64,000 nucleotides of DNA. Source: Clostridioides sp. ES-S-0054-01. GTDB lineage: Bacteria; Bacillota; Clostridia; Peptostreptococcales; Peptostreptococcaceae. The DNA lies in contig CP067346.1 of the NCBI GenBank assembly GCA_021561035.1, forward strand, positions 3,007,001-3,071,000, written 5' to 3'. The notes under the pieces were generated by a model that was not told the origin of the DNA, made no database searches, and saw nothing but the letters and a program-made list of their open reading frames with translations. The position numbers and the translations under genes were made by a program. Positions 1-8,949 of the stretch are shown one piece after another; position 1 is the first letter of the stretch; each line of letters opens with the position of its first letter.

Positions 1-485
1 ATTTTATCACCTATGTCAATTATTTGCTTTATGTTTTGTGGTATACTATTTCTACTCCCCGTAATAATTCCAATCTCACATTCAGACTTATCACATCCTG
101 GATAATATGGCATTAGATTAATGTGAATTAATCCTAGTTTTCTAATTATCTTGGCAGTTTCATCTGCTGACTCTTTATAAGCATCTATAACCATAACTTC
201 AGAATCATTTTCTATACTTATTATCTGATTTATATTTTCAATATTTATTGTGCGATGTATTATTACAATAGGTATATTTTTATCGATATTATTATGTATA
301 TACTCTTTTATATCATTGTCTGAACATACTACAAGCTCGTACTTTGACAGTTCAATATTTATTCTATTTACATAGACCAAGTTATCTATATTACAAAATT
401 CTCCAAATATATTTTCTAATTGTTTTGATATATCTATATTTATTTTGTCATCAGTTGACACAAATAAAATATTATGTTTTTTCAT
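1..485 (-). CDS. Probable N-terminus of a transcriptional regulator (partial)
   Basis: The reading frame opens at an ATG preceded by AGGAGGTGGTGCT and runs off the left edge after 161 codons. The visible part is an alpha/beta-looking sensory domain beginning MKKHNILFVSTDDK, with alternating hydrophobic strands such as LVVCSD, IPIVIIHR and EVMVID. The last visible segment (ECEIGIITGS) is reminiscent of the N-terminal PrpR-like sensor region of sigma-54-dependent activators, and another such activator lies at 6.8 kb. The AAA+ and DNA-binding parts are outside the window, so the assignment is inference. Confidence 0.4.
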   Translation of the reverse strand, partial: MKKHNILFVSTDDKINIDISKQLENIFGEFCNIDNLVYVNRINIELSKYELVVCSDNDIKEYIHNNIDKNIPIVIIHRTINIENINQIISIENDSEVMVIDAYKESADETAKIIRKLGLIHINLMPYYPGCDKSECEIGIITGSRNSIPQNIKQIIDIGDK

Positions 486-829
486 AGCACCACCTCCTGT
501 TTAGTGAATATAGAAAGTAATAATTTGGTCTATTGTAGCACTTTTTAAAAAAGTTTTAAATCTTAAAAATCACATTTTGTATTATTTACTATTATTTTCT
601 AAAGTATATATTTTTATTTTCACTTATAGATTTGTTAATTTTCTTACAAAATAATTTTTCACAAATAACTTACATAATATGTATATTTAAGAACATATAA
701 TAATAGGGTCTCAGAACTTAGTATCAAGTTCTAAAACCCTATTTATCTAAATTATGCAAGATAGTATAAAATTTAACCTAAACCATTTAACATAATCTTA
801 CTCTTTTTTTAAGTGATAATAAAATATTT
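486..829. other. Intergenic gap, mostly featureless
   Basis: This gap between the two minus-strand genes holds one clear inverted repeat (702-743, listed separately) and otherwise AT-rich sequence with no supported gene. It presumably contains the promoter of the edge gene, but no confident -35/-10 pair was picked. Confidence 0.5.
702..743 (-). terminator. Stem-loop downstream of hydrolase gene
   Basis: AATAGGGT (702-709) pairs with ACCCTATT (736-743), with an inner AGAACTT/AAGTTCT stem. It lies about 90 bases after the hydrolase stop. The following T-tract on the minus strand is weak (ATTATTATAT), so terminator is likely but not certain. Confidence 0.6.
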
Positions 830-1639
830 TTATTCCTCTAAAAACTGTAAAAATTCTTGATTAAATAGTTTAAGTTCATCATAAAATATAGCATGACCAC
901 TATACTCAAAAGTATATAAAGTTGAATCTTCTATTTTTTCATTCATAAAAACTGCAAATTCATATGGGCATACTCGGTCTAGTTTACCATGAAATATACC
1001 AGTAGGCACTCTTACACATTTTAAATCATTAAATAATTCTTCATCTCTTAAAGATACAGCTGTTCCAATTGTGCCAATACCAGATGCACTAAAACCAATG
1101 TCGTTGAACCACCTTCTAAAACTTTTTGATGGATTTGATGCAAATACCTTTTCGCCAAAATTGGTCACCATCTCTGGTCTATCAGTACATGCTTGAGCTA
1201 TTAAATTATTAACATCCTCACGTGTCATACCGTATGGAAACTCTGGAGGCCTCTGTACAAATGATGGTGCCGCTGCTGCAAGCAATGCTAATTTTGATAC
1301 CTCATATCCATGAAACAAGCTCATATATCTAAGTACAATCGCTCCACCCATTGAGAATCCAACAAGGGTGAAATCTTTTAATCCAATGGCCTGTACCACC
1401 TTATAAATATCATCCGCCATTTGGCTGTAGGTATATCCTCCTGCTGTTGCATCAGATTTACCAAATCCTCTTAAATCAATTGAAACTGTTCTATATCCAA
1501 GTTTTGGAAGTATATTGGTTTGATATTCAAATATCTTATGTCCTAACGGCCAACCATGTATAAAAAGTACTGTTTTTTTAGCACTCGGATTTAAATCATA
1601 AACTGCTATATTTATATCATTTACATACACATAATACAT
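830..1639 (-). CDS. Alpha/beta hydrolase
   Basis: A 269-residue alpha/beta-hydrolase-fold enzyme. HGWP near residue 28 forms the oxyanion-hole region, GFSMGG holds the nucleophile Ser at about residue 96, LDRVCP carries the likely acid Asp, and SGHAIFYDE the catalytic His near the end. The family includes esterases, haloperoxidase-like enzymes and C-C hydrolases; substrate cannot be inferred. There is no signal peptide, so it is cytoplasmic. A longer frame begins at a TTG at 1660, but a GGGAG sits 11 bases before the ATG at 1639, which is therefore chosen. It stands alone between terminator-like hairpins and the next gene. Confidence 0.85.
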   Translation of the reverse strand: MYYVYVNDINIAVYDLNPSAKKTVLFIHGWPLGHKIFEYQTNILPKLGYRTVSIDLRGFGKSDATAGGYTYSQMADDIYKVVQAIGLKDFTLVGFSMGGAIVLRYMSLFHGYEVSKLALLAAAAPSFVQRPPEFPYGMTREDVNNLIAQACTDRPEMVTNFGEKVFASNPSKSFRRWFNDIGFSASGIGTIGTAVSLRDEELFNDLKCVRVPTGIFHGKLDRVCPYEFAVFMNEKIEDSTLYTFEYSGHAIFYDELKLFNQEFLQFLEE

Positions 1640-1722
1640 ATCAATAGCAACTCCCTTCAAGAAAATGTATGATATCCATTTTATATATATGAATAAAATA
1701 ATTAATAACTAAGCTTTCGAGT

Positions 1723-2256
1723 TTATTCACAATACTTTTCTATTGCTTTTTTAAACAAACCTACATGAACTTTTTCGTCTAAAATTATTCTATTTAATAT
1801 AGCTTTTATATAAGGGTCTTCTATAATGCTTATATCTCTATAATAATTATCAATAGCTACATATTCTAAATGTAAATCTGATTTTAATCTGTCGCAAATG
1901 GAGTCTCCATAATATACAAAACTTCCATTCCAATATGCACCACATGAACTTGTAGAACCTCTGTATACAGGATTTCCACCCAATAATCTTATAGTCTTTG
2001 CCAATATCTCCATATGTAACATCTCCGTTATAGATATATTTACCCACATTTCATTAAGTTCTTTATAATTTTTCTCTGAATCAAAATCATGATATAAGTA
2101 CTGTGTTACACTTGTAAATTCACTAGCTCTACCAGAATAATCATCCATCAATAGTTCTGCATAGTACTTATTTGGTCCTAAGACTTTTATTTCTGGGTAT
2201 GGTTCATCACTTGAATATCCCTTTCTCTTGTGCATATCGTAATGTACATCACTCAT
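1723..2256 (-). CDS. Ferritin-like (Mn-catalase/CotJC-type) protein
   Basis: A 177-residue four-helix di-metal protein. Metal-ligand-like motifs occur in each helix: a Glu-containing SEFTSVTQYLYH, ITEMLHMEIL (ExxH type), LEYVAIDNYY and LDEKVHVG (ExxH). This pattern belongs to the ferritin-like superfamily that includes manganese catalases and the spore-coat CotJC proteins. It is shorter than classical Mn-catalase (about 270-300 residues) and lacks its long C-terminal tail. The start follows AAAGGAGG. Role in oxidant defence or the spore coat is inference. Confidence 0.7.
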   Translation of the reverse strand: MSDVHYDMHKRKGYSSDEPYPEIKVLGPNKYYAELLMDDYSGRASEFTSVTQYLYHDFDSEKNYKELNEMWVNISITEMLHMEILAKTIRLLGGNPVYRGSTSSCGAYWNGSFVYYGDSICDRLKSDLHLEYVAIDNYYRDISIIEDPYIKAILNRIILDEKVHVGLFKKAIEKYCE

Positions 2257-2330
2257 AATATATCCTCCTTTAAATCTAACATATGATATTAATTATATGC
2301 ATTGCGACTTTATTATATAACGTAAATAAT

Positions 2331-2366
2331 AAAAAGCCATGTTAATTAAAATTAACATAGCCTTTT
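2331..2366 (-). terminator. Rho-independent terminator after tldE
   Basis: AAAAAGCCATGTTAATT pairs with AATTAACATAGCCTTTT around a short loop, directly after the TldE stop codon. The minus strand runs into a T-rich tract. It separates the TldD/TldE pair from the ferritin-like gene. Confidence 0.85.
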
Positions 2367-2387
2367 GCTTACAAAATTACTTTTTAA

Positions 2388-3737
2388 TTATTCATCTTTT
2401 CCAGCTACTGATAACTCTTTAATAACAACTGAAGGTGAGCCTATACTACTCATTGGAAATTCTAAATCTTCTCCCACAACTTCAATGTCTTTTAATAAAT
2501 CAAAGTAATTACCTGCAACAGTAATTTGCTCTACTGGAAATACTTTTTTACCTTCTTTAATATAAAAGCCTTTAGCTGCTAAAGAAAAGTCTCCTGTTAC
2601 TGAATTTGCGCCTGAATGAAGACCTGCAAAACTAGTAACCATCAAGCCTTCACCTATATCTTTCATAATTTCATCTAGAGATTTATCTCCTTTTTCTATA
2701 TAAAAGTTAGTTGGATGTATACCTATAGGTGATGAATATGAAGATTTTATTCCATTTCCTGTAGTCTTTACATTTGCCTTATTAGCCGTCTTTAAATTAT
2801 GAAGTAAAGTTATAAGCTTTCCATTTGAAATAATTTCTTTTTTAAATGTAGCTACTCCCTCATCGTCAAAAGGAGTAGATGCCATACCATTTTCTAAAAG
2901 CGGGTCATCAACTATTGTAACTATAGAAGATGCTATCATATCTCCTTCTCTACCTTTTAATAGAGATAATCCTTTTTGAGCTGAATCTGCATTAAATATT
3001 CCAGAAAATGTGCTAAGTAAAGATACCATAGCTTCATTAAACAATATAGTTTTATATTTACCTGATGGGATACTCTTACCACCTACTTTAGATAAAGCAT
3101 CATCAACACCAAGTTTTGCTATCTCACAAGGCTTTATTTCTTCAATAGAAGTTGCTATATTATATCCTATTCCATCATATTTTTGCCCATTGTCCTCTAT
3201 GATAGGAACTACAAACCCTATAAGCATATTGGTTGTATTGCTTAAATCAAGACCTTTAGTATTACATATACCATTACTCGATACAGAATAAGATATAGTA
3301 CACTTAGATAAATTTACTACCTTATCTGAATAAGCTTTAGTCTCTCTTTCCATTTCTAAAGCTAAATCAATCAACTTATCTGCTTCTAAATTTTCTAGCT
3401 CTTTAGAATAAGTCTTTACCTCACTATATTGCTTATCACCTTCATATATAAATTGTATATCTTCATTTTCAATGGTATTTACTCCATCTTTTACATTTTT
3501 TATCAACATATCAACAGCTTTATCATCTAAAATTTCTGTATAAGAGTAACCTATCTTTCCATTTATTTTTCCTCTAAAAGATAAACCAAAAGATTTATCA
3601 AGACTGTATTTCTCAACTTCTCCTTCGTATATATTTATACTTAAATTTTCTCCTGTATAATAATATACTTCACACTCTTCAAAGCCTTCACTTAGAGCCT
3701 TTTTAAATAATATATCCTTAAAACTTTTAAGTTCCAC
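2388..3737 (-). CDS. TldE/PmbA-like metalloprotease subunit
   Basis: A 449-residue member of the TldD/PmbA family. It lacks the HExxxH motif of its partner, as TldE proteins do, and has the family C-terminal region (GANSVTGDFSLAAKGFYI, then VAGNYFDLL). In E. coli TldD and TldE form a heterodimeric protease that processes antibiotic peptides and degrades unfolded peptides. The gene follows tldD by 11 bases on the same strand, consistent with cotranscription. Start ATG at 3737 follows GGAGGGATAATT. The natural substrate here is unknown; no adjacent modified-peptide cluster is seen. Confidence 0.88.
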   Translation of the reverse strand: MELKSFKDILFKKALSEGFEECEVYYYTGENLSINIYEGEVEKYSLDKSFGLSFRGKINGKIGYSYTEILDDKAVDMLIKNVKDGVNTIENEDIQFIYEGDKQYSEVKTYSKELENLEADKLIDLALEMERETKAYSDKVVNLSKCTISYSVSSNGICNTKGLDLSNTTNMLIGFVVPIIEDNGQKYDGIGYNIATSIEEIKPCEIAKLGVDDALSKVGGKSIPSGKYKTILFNEAMVSLLSTFSGIFNADSAQKGLSLLKGREGDMIASSIVTIVDDPLLENGMASTPFDDEGVATFKKEIISNGKLITLLHNLKTANKANVKTTGNGIKSSYSSPIGIHPTNFYIEKGDKSLDEIMKDIGEGLMVTSFAGLHSGANSVTGDFSLAAKGFYIKEGKKVFPVEQITVAGNYFDLLKDIEVVGEDLEFPMSSIGSPSVVIKELSVAGKDE

Positions 3738-3748
3738 AATTATCCCTC

Positions 3749-5131
3749 CTATCTTCCACCTACAGTAATTTCTTTCACCCTTATCATAGGTTGACCTACA
3801 TTAGTTGGTATACTTCCTGATGATGAACCACACATCCCTTGAGCTTGTTTTAAGTTGTCCCCAACCATATCTATATTCATAAGTACCTCGCTACCTTTTC
3901 CAATTAAACTAGCACCTCTAACTGGCTCTTGTATTTCTCCATTTTTTACCAAGTAACCTTCTGAAACTGCGAAATTAAACTCTCCTGTTATAGGATTTAC
4001 AGAGCCACCCCCCATTTTTTTAGCATAAAGTCCATCTGGTATTGACTTTATAATGTCTTCTGGTTTATCTTCTCCAGCAGCAATATAAGTGTTAGTCATT
4101 CTTGAAGTTGGAGCAAATTTATAGTTTTGTCTACGAGAACTTCCTGTAGGATTCATTCCCATTCGTCTACCATTAAGTTTATCTATCATATAAGACTTCA
4201 AAATTCCATTTTCAATTAGTATATTTTTTTGAGCTGGATTTCCCTCATCATCTATATTCATAGAACCCCAGTAATTTGGTATTGTACCATCATCTATAGC
4301 TGTAATCTTTGTAGAAGCAATCTGTTGACCTAATTTATCTGCAAATACGGAATTGCCCTTTGCAACTGATGTAGCTTCTAAAGAATGTCCACAAGCTTCA
4401 TGAAATATTACTCCACCAAATCCATTATCTATTGCTACCATCATATTGCCTGCTGGACAATTTTTAGCATGCAACATAGTATGTGCTACTCTAGCTGATT
4501 CTTTTGCATAGTATTCTGGGTCTATTTCTTCAAATATTTCAAACCCTTTACAACCTCCAGGTCCTTCAAATCCAGTTTGATTTTCAGTACCTTTAGATGC
4601 AATTGAACTTATTCCAAGTCTGGTTCTTATTCTTCTATCTTCAACATATATACCTTCAGTGTTTGCAATTAATATTTTTTGGTCTTTATCCAAATAACTA
4701 ACACTTACTTGAGATATATCACTACTAAATTCTTTTGCACTCTTATATGCAACCTTCATTACGTTTACTTTATCTTTATTAGCTATTGAATTTGGATAAA
4801 TTTTTATATTATGTATATTATTTATTTTAGTACTGTCATTTAATATTACACTTTTTCCATCCTCTAATCTTCCTAAAGCAACAGCAGCTTTATATGCTAC
4901 ATCCAACAAACTATTTAACGAATTATCACTTGTATAAGCATATATGCTTTTTAATCCTTTAAATATTCTTATTCCTATACCATAATTTCTCCCGCCTATT
5001 GCATTTTCTACTTTATTATCTATTAAACTAATAGAATTATTTATAGTATCTTCTTCAAAAATCTCAGCAAAGTCTCCTCCAGTAACTAGACACTTTTCTA
5101 ATACCTTTGAAGCTATATCTTTTGAAAGCAT
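3749..5131 (-). CDS. TldD-like zinc metalloprotease subunit
   Basis: A 460-residue TldD homologue. FHEACGHSLEA (about residue 235) gives the HExxxH zinc site that defines the catalytic subunit, and the glycine-rich C-terminal block (GEFNFAVSEGYLVKNG, CGSSSGSIP) is typical. It acts as a heterodimer with the downstream TldE. The start follows AAGTAGGAGGTAAATTT. A 10-bp palindrome just upstream (5184-5193) sits after a possible -10 and may regulate the pair. Confidence 0.9.
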   Translation of the reverse strand: MLSKDIASKVLEKCLVTGGDFAEIFEEDTINNSISLIDNKVENAIGGRNYGIGIRIFKGLKSIYAYTSDNSLNSLLDVAYKAAVALGRLEDGKSVILNDSTKINNIHNIKIYPNSIANKDKVNVMKVAYKSAKEFSSDISQVSVSYLDKDQKILIANTEGIYVEDRRIRTRLGISSIASKGTENQTGFEGPGGCKGFEIFEEIDPEYYAKESARVAHTMLHAKNCPAGNMMVAIDNGFGGVIFHEACGHSLEATSVAKGNSVFADKLGQQIASTKITAIDDGTIPNYWGSMNIDDEGNPAQKNILIENGILKSYMIDKLNGRRMGMNPTGSSRRQNYKFAPTSRMTNTYIAAGEDKPEDIIKSIPDGLYAKKMGGGSVNPITGEFNFAVSEGYLVKNGEIQEPVRGASLIGKGSEVLMNIDMVGDNLKQAQGMCGSSSGSIPTNVGQPMIRVKEITVGGR

Positions 5132-5183
5132 AAATTTACCTCCTACTTTAAATTTTTAATTAACTTTTATTCAATCTTTTTAC

Positions 5184-5202
5184 TTGTTAACAAACATTAT
5201 AT
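5184..5202 (-). promoter_or_regulatory. Palindrome next to tldD promoter -10
   Basis: TTGTTAACAA (5184-5193) is a perfect 10-bp palindrome. On the minus strand it follows TATAAT (5197-5202), a possible -10 hexamer, so a bound protein would overlap the transcription start. No convincing -35 was found. The half-sites resemble Rex recognition but lack the Rex spacer, so no regulator is named. Confidence 0.35.
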
Positions 5203-5375
5203 ACTATATTACTTAAAATAAAGTACTTATAAATATATTATACATATGTTTTACACTAAAAGGTTAGCACATTTTTATTTATACATACCCATATATCTAG
5301 ATAATTAAAATGTATAATATTATTTGCTATAGAAAATAATACATTCATACATAATAAATTTTAGGAGTGAAATAT

Positions 5376-6590
5376 ATGAATCAAGAATATGTAAAGGGAA
5401 AGCCTATTTTTACTAATATAAACAAAATTCCAAAACAGTTTCCATATCTTACTGATGATATTGATACTGATGTTATAATTGTTGGTGGTGGTATTACTGG
5501 ATGTATTTGTGCTTACTATTTAGCTAAAAACAATATAAAATCAGTCATTCTTGAAAAAGGAAGGATTGCACATGGAAGCACTAGTGCAACCACTTCTCTT
5601 TTGCAGTACGAATTAGATGATAATTTGATAGACTTGACAGAAGTTATGACTTTAACTGATGCTCTAAAAGCATACAACCTTTGTGTATCAGCACTTGAAG
5701 AATTAGATAAATTTATAGAACTACATGGAAATAAGTGTGATTATGCCAAAAGAGATACTCTACTTTATACTGCCAATAAACTTGAAATTAAGGCTATAAA
5801 AGAAGAATTCAATTTAAGAAAAGAAAATGGATTTGATGTTGAATATATTGATGAATCCACAAACCCTTTTAGTTTTGACTTGAAGTCAGGATTGATAGCA
5901 AAAAGCGGAGGACGAGAATTAGACCCATATAAATATAGTCACCATTTGATTGATGTAAGTTTAAAAAATGGTCTTCAAGTATATGAAAATACAGAAGTAA
6001 AAAAAGTAAACTTCTCAAATGATAAGGTAATTGCTGAAGTATCATATGGATACAAGGTTCATGGTAAAAAATTAATTGTAGCTACAGGGTACAATACAAG
6101 TTTATTTACAAAAAGAAATTTTGCAACTAAGTCAAATACTTTTAATATAGCCACAAAGCCACTTAAAAACATCACTTCTTGGAAAAACAACATTTTAATT
6201 AGAGACAACTGTGACCCATATAATTATCTAAGAACTACTAAAGACAATCGATTAATTATAGGTGGTGAAGATATAAGTTTTGATGATATAGAAAATGAAA
6301 CTTTAGCCAATGAAAAGTATGACATTTTAGAACAAAGATTGAAAAGTATGTTTAAGGATATAAAAGACATACAAGTTGAGTATAAATATTGTGGTTGTTT
6401 TGCTTCAACTTTAGATAATTTAGGTTTTATTGGACCAGATAACAAAAACAACAACCTATGGTATTGTCTAGGTTATGGAGCAAATGGTATACTCTTTGCA
6501 ATATTAGGTGGTATAATGTTAAGTGAATTATATCTTGGTAAACAAAATAAAAACATGAAATTATTTAGAGTAGATAGATTTGATAAATAG
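5376..6590 (+). CDS. FAD-dependent oxidoreductase (DAO family)
   Basis: A 404-residue flavoprotein. The Rossmann dinucleotide motif (VIIVGGGITGCICAYYLAKN) lies near residues 32-51, followed by the Glu of LEKGRI; a second FAD contact (GLGYGANGILFAI-like, here LGYGANGILF) is near the C-terminus. The DAO family oxidises amines or amino acids, such as glycine or glycerol-3-phosphate. The Rieske domain present in some longer relatives is absent. GGAG is 9 bases before the ATG at 5376, preferred to the in-frame GTG at 5367. It stands alone, with its own terminator. Substrate unknown. Confidence 0.82.
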   Translation: MNQEYVKGKPIFTNINKIPKQFPYLTDDIDTDVIIVGGGITGCICAYYLAKNNIKSVILEKGRIAHGSTSATTSLLQYELDDNLIDLTEVMTLTDALKAYNLCVSALEELDKFIELHGNKCDYAKRDTLLYTANKLEIKAIKEEFNLRKENGFDVEYIDESTNPFSFDLKSGLIAKSGGRELDPYKYSHHLIDVSLKNGLQVYENTEVKKVNFSNDKVIAEVSYGYKVHGKKLIVATGYNTSLFTKRNFATKSNTFNIATKPLKNITSWKNNILIRDNCDPYNYLRTTKDNRLIIGGEDISFDDIENETLANEKYDILEQRLKSMFKDIKDIQVEYKYCGCFASTLDNLGFIGPDNKNNNLWYCLGYGANGILFAILGGIMLSELYLGKQNKNMKLFRVDRFDK

Positions 6591-6602
6591 ATATTAGATA
6601 TT

Positions 6603-6664
6603 AAAAGACTGTAAGAAGATGAAACTTTAGAATTCTAGAAGTTAACTTTGATGCAGTCTTTTAT
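6603..6664 (+). terminator. Terminator after FAD oxidoreductase
   Basis: AAAAGACTG (6603-6611) pairs with CAGTCTTTT (6654-6662), with an inner imperfect palindrome around AGAATTCT. It begins 13 bases after the stop codon. Confidence 0.8.
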
Positions 6665-6787
6665 AATGTTCTTTTTAAAAATACTTTATTTATAATTAAA
6701 TATAAAGTAAAATATTAAAATATAACTGATAAAATTTAGTCATGAGATAATATTTAAGTTTATTTGATGAAATATGGAGGAATCATT

Positions 6788-8680
6788 ATGAAAGAAATAC
6801 TCGTTATTGCTCCCACTAAAGGAACCTATGAAAAATCAATTCACATAGTTAAAAAAAACAAATATACAAATATTGATGTTGTATTTGGCAATCTAAAAGA
6901 AGGTATACCTCTTGCTGAAAAAAGTATTAATCATGGTACTAGAGTTATCATAAGCCGAGGTGGGACTTACAATATGTTAAAAGCTACCTACAACATACCT
7001 ATAGTTGAAATTAAAGTAGATGCTTATGATATTATAAAAAGCTATAAAGAAGTAAAAAATTCCGATGAACCATTTGGAATAATTGGATTTAATAACGTCA
7101 TCTATGGCTTCGATATTATAGAAGAAATATTGAATAAAAAAATAACTATGATTGAAATTGAAAAAGAAGAAGAGATTTATGATGCTATAGAAAAATACAG
7201 AAAAAAAGGTATCAACACATATATAGGAGATACTACTGTTGCACATATTGTTAAAAGACTTAATTGTAAGGGAATATTAATTGAATCTAGAGAAGAGAAC
7301 ATACTTAGAGCCATTCAACAAGCAGAACAAATACTTGAAGCAACAAAAGATGAACAAAAAAGAAGATTACAGATAGAAGCTATGACAGATTTCGTACATG
7401 ATGGAATAATAACAGTTGATAAAAATTTTAAAATCACATTATTTAATAAGAGTGCTGAAAAAATATTTGGTATAAAAAAGGAAAATGCACTTTATCACAA
7501 TGTTATAGATGTTATTCCAAACACGGTTCTTCCACAAGTAGTTGAAACTATGGAACCTCAAATTGGTGAAATACAAAATATAGGAAGTACAAAAATTATT
7601 ACAAATAGAGTTCCAATCATAGTTGATGGTCAAATTCAAGGAGCTGTTTCTACATTTCAAGATAGTAAGGAGATAAGTTCTTTTGAACATACAATAAGAA
7701 GGAGTCTATTAAATAAAGGTCTATCTGCTAAATACACTTTTGATGATATAATCCATGCTAGTGAAAAAACAAAAAATTGTATAGAAATTGCTAAAAAATA
7801 TGCATGTTATGACACTCCAATGATTATTACTGGAGAGTCAGGTGTTGGTAAAGAACTATTTTGTCAAAGTATACACAACTATAGTAAGCGTAAAAATGCA
7901 CCTTTTGTTGCTGTAAATTGTGCTGCTATACCTCCATCTTTAATAGAGAGTGAGTTTTTTGGTTATGAGGAAGGTTCATTTACAGGTGCAAGAAAAAAAG
8001 GTAAATCAGGCGTATTTGAGTTAGCACATGAAGGTACAATCTTTCTAGATGAAATAAGTGAAATTCCTCTTGAACTTCAAGGTAGATTATTGAGAGTCTT
8101 ACAGGAAAAACAAGTTATGAGAATTGGTGGTGATAAAGTTATTCCTATAGATGTGAAAATTATCTGTGCTTCAAATAAAGACTTAAAAAATATGATGCGT
8201 GATGGTTTATTTAGACAAGACCTTTATTTTAGAATAAATATACTAACATTGCACCTTCCTTCATTAAAAGAAAGAAAAGAAGATATTATAAAATTATCAG
8301 AATTTTTTATACACAAATATTCAATCAAATACAACAAAACACCTTTAATTGTCACTCCAAATATTAAACAAGCACTTCTTGAGCGAGAATACGAAGGTAA
8401 TATAAGAGAATTGGAAGGTATGATGGAAAGGGCTGTTATTGTAGAATCATTTGATTCAATTTTATTAGAAAAATATAAAAATGAATATACAAATAATATA
8501 TCACATAAGAATAATAATGATTTTGAATGTAGTAATTTAGATTTAAAGACATTAGAAAAAAAATATATCTATAAAATTTATAATGAAAACAATAGAAATA
8601 CTACAAAAACTTGTGAAATTCTAAAAATAACTCGCTCTACTCTATGGAGAAAATTAAAAGAAATAGAAAATGATGTTTAA
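6788..8680 (+). CDS. Sigma-54-dependent transcriptional activator, PrpR_N/PAS/AAA+/Fis
   Basis: A 630-residue enhancer-binding protein. Residues 1-190 form a PrpR_N-like ligand sensor; a PAS domain follows (DGIITVDKNFKITLFNKSAEKIFG, around 205-300). The AAA+ domain has Walker A GESGVGKE, the sigma-54 contact loop GSFTGA (the usual first Ala is Ser), Walker B TIFLDEISE and arginine-finger region FRINILTLHLPSLKERKEDI. The C-terminal Fis-type helix-turn-helix is CEILKITRSTLWRKLKEIE. GGAGG precedes the ATG at 6788; a longer frame from 6764 has no ribosome site. It very probably activates the -24/-12 promoter upstream of the downstream permease gene. Confidence 0.93.
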   Translation: MKEILVIAPTKGTYEKSIHIVKKNKYTNIDVVFGNLKEGIPLAEKSINHGTRVIISRGGTYNMLKATYNIPIVEIKVDAYDIIKSYKEVKNSDEPFGIIGFNNVIYGFDIIEEILNKKITMIEIEKEEEIYDAIEKYRKKGINTYIGDTTVAHIVKRLNCKGILIESREENILRAIQQAEQILEATKDEQKRRLQIEAMTDFVHDGIITVDKNFKITLFNKSAEKIFGIKKENALYHNVIDVIPNTVLPQVVETMEPQIGEIQNIGSTKIITNRVPIIVDGQIQGAVSTFQDSKEISSFEHTIRRSLLNKGLSAKYTFDDIIHASEKTKNCIEIAKKYACYDTPMIITGESGVGKELFCQSIHNYSKRKNAPFVAVNCAAIPPSLIESEFFGYEEGSFTGARKKGKSGVFELAHEGTIFLDEISEIPLELQGRLLRVLQEKQVMRIGGDKVIPIDVKIICASNKDLKNMMRDGLFRQDLYFRINILTLHLPSLKERKEDIIKLSEFFIHKYSIKYNKTPLIVTPNIKQALLEREYEGNIRELEGMMERAVIVESFDSILLEKYKNEYTNNISHKNNNDFECSNLDLKTLEKKYIYKIYNENNRNTTKTCEILKITRSTLWRKLKEIENDV

Positions 8681-8704
8681 AAATAAAACATACTTAATAT
8701 ATCA

Positions 8705-8741
8705 AAACGTTTTATGTTTCAATTTAATACATAAGACGTTT
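8705..8741 (+). promoter_or_regulatory. Inverted repeat: activator site or terminator
   Basis: AAACGTTTTATGT (8705-8717) is repeated inverted as ACATAAGACGTTT (8729-8741), 12 of 13 positions matching. It lies 25 bases after the activator stop and about 155 bases upstream of the -24 element. The position suits a sigma-54 enhancer (UAS), while the following T-run (ATTTGTTTTT) also allows a low-GC terminator. Confidence 0.5.
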
Positions 8742-8893
8742 ATTTGTTTTTACTAAAAAATATAATTATATAATAAAAATATTATTTTTAGTGTGAAATT
8801 TTCTACAATTATACGTTTAACTCTAAGTAATCTACAGCATTTTAATCAATAATCAAAACCAATCATAATAATTTAAAATATAAAACCTATATA

Positions 8894-8910
8894 TTGGCAT
8901 AGTAATTGCT
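8894..8910 (+). promoter_or_regulatory. Sigma-54 (-24/-12) promoter
   Basis: TTGGCATAGTAATTGCT matches the sigma-54 consensus TTGGCAC-N5-TTGCW, with the diagnostic GG and GC dinucleotides separated by exactly 10 bases. It stands 40 bases before the permease start and immediately downstream of a sigma-54 activator gene. Confidence 0.88.
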
Positions 8911-8949
8911 TTTAGATACTTATATAAAAATGAAAAGGAGTGATACTAG

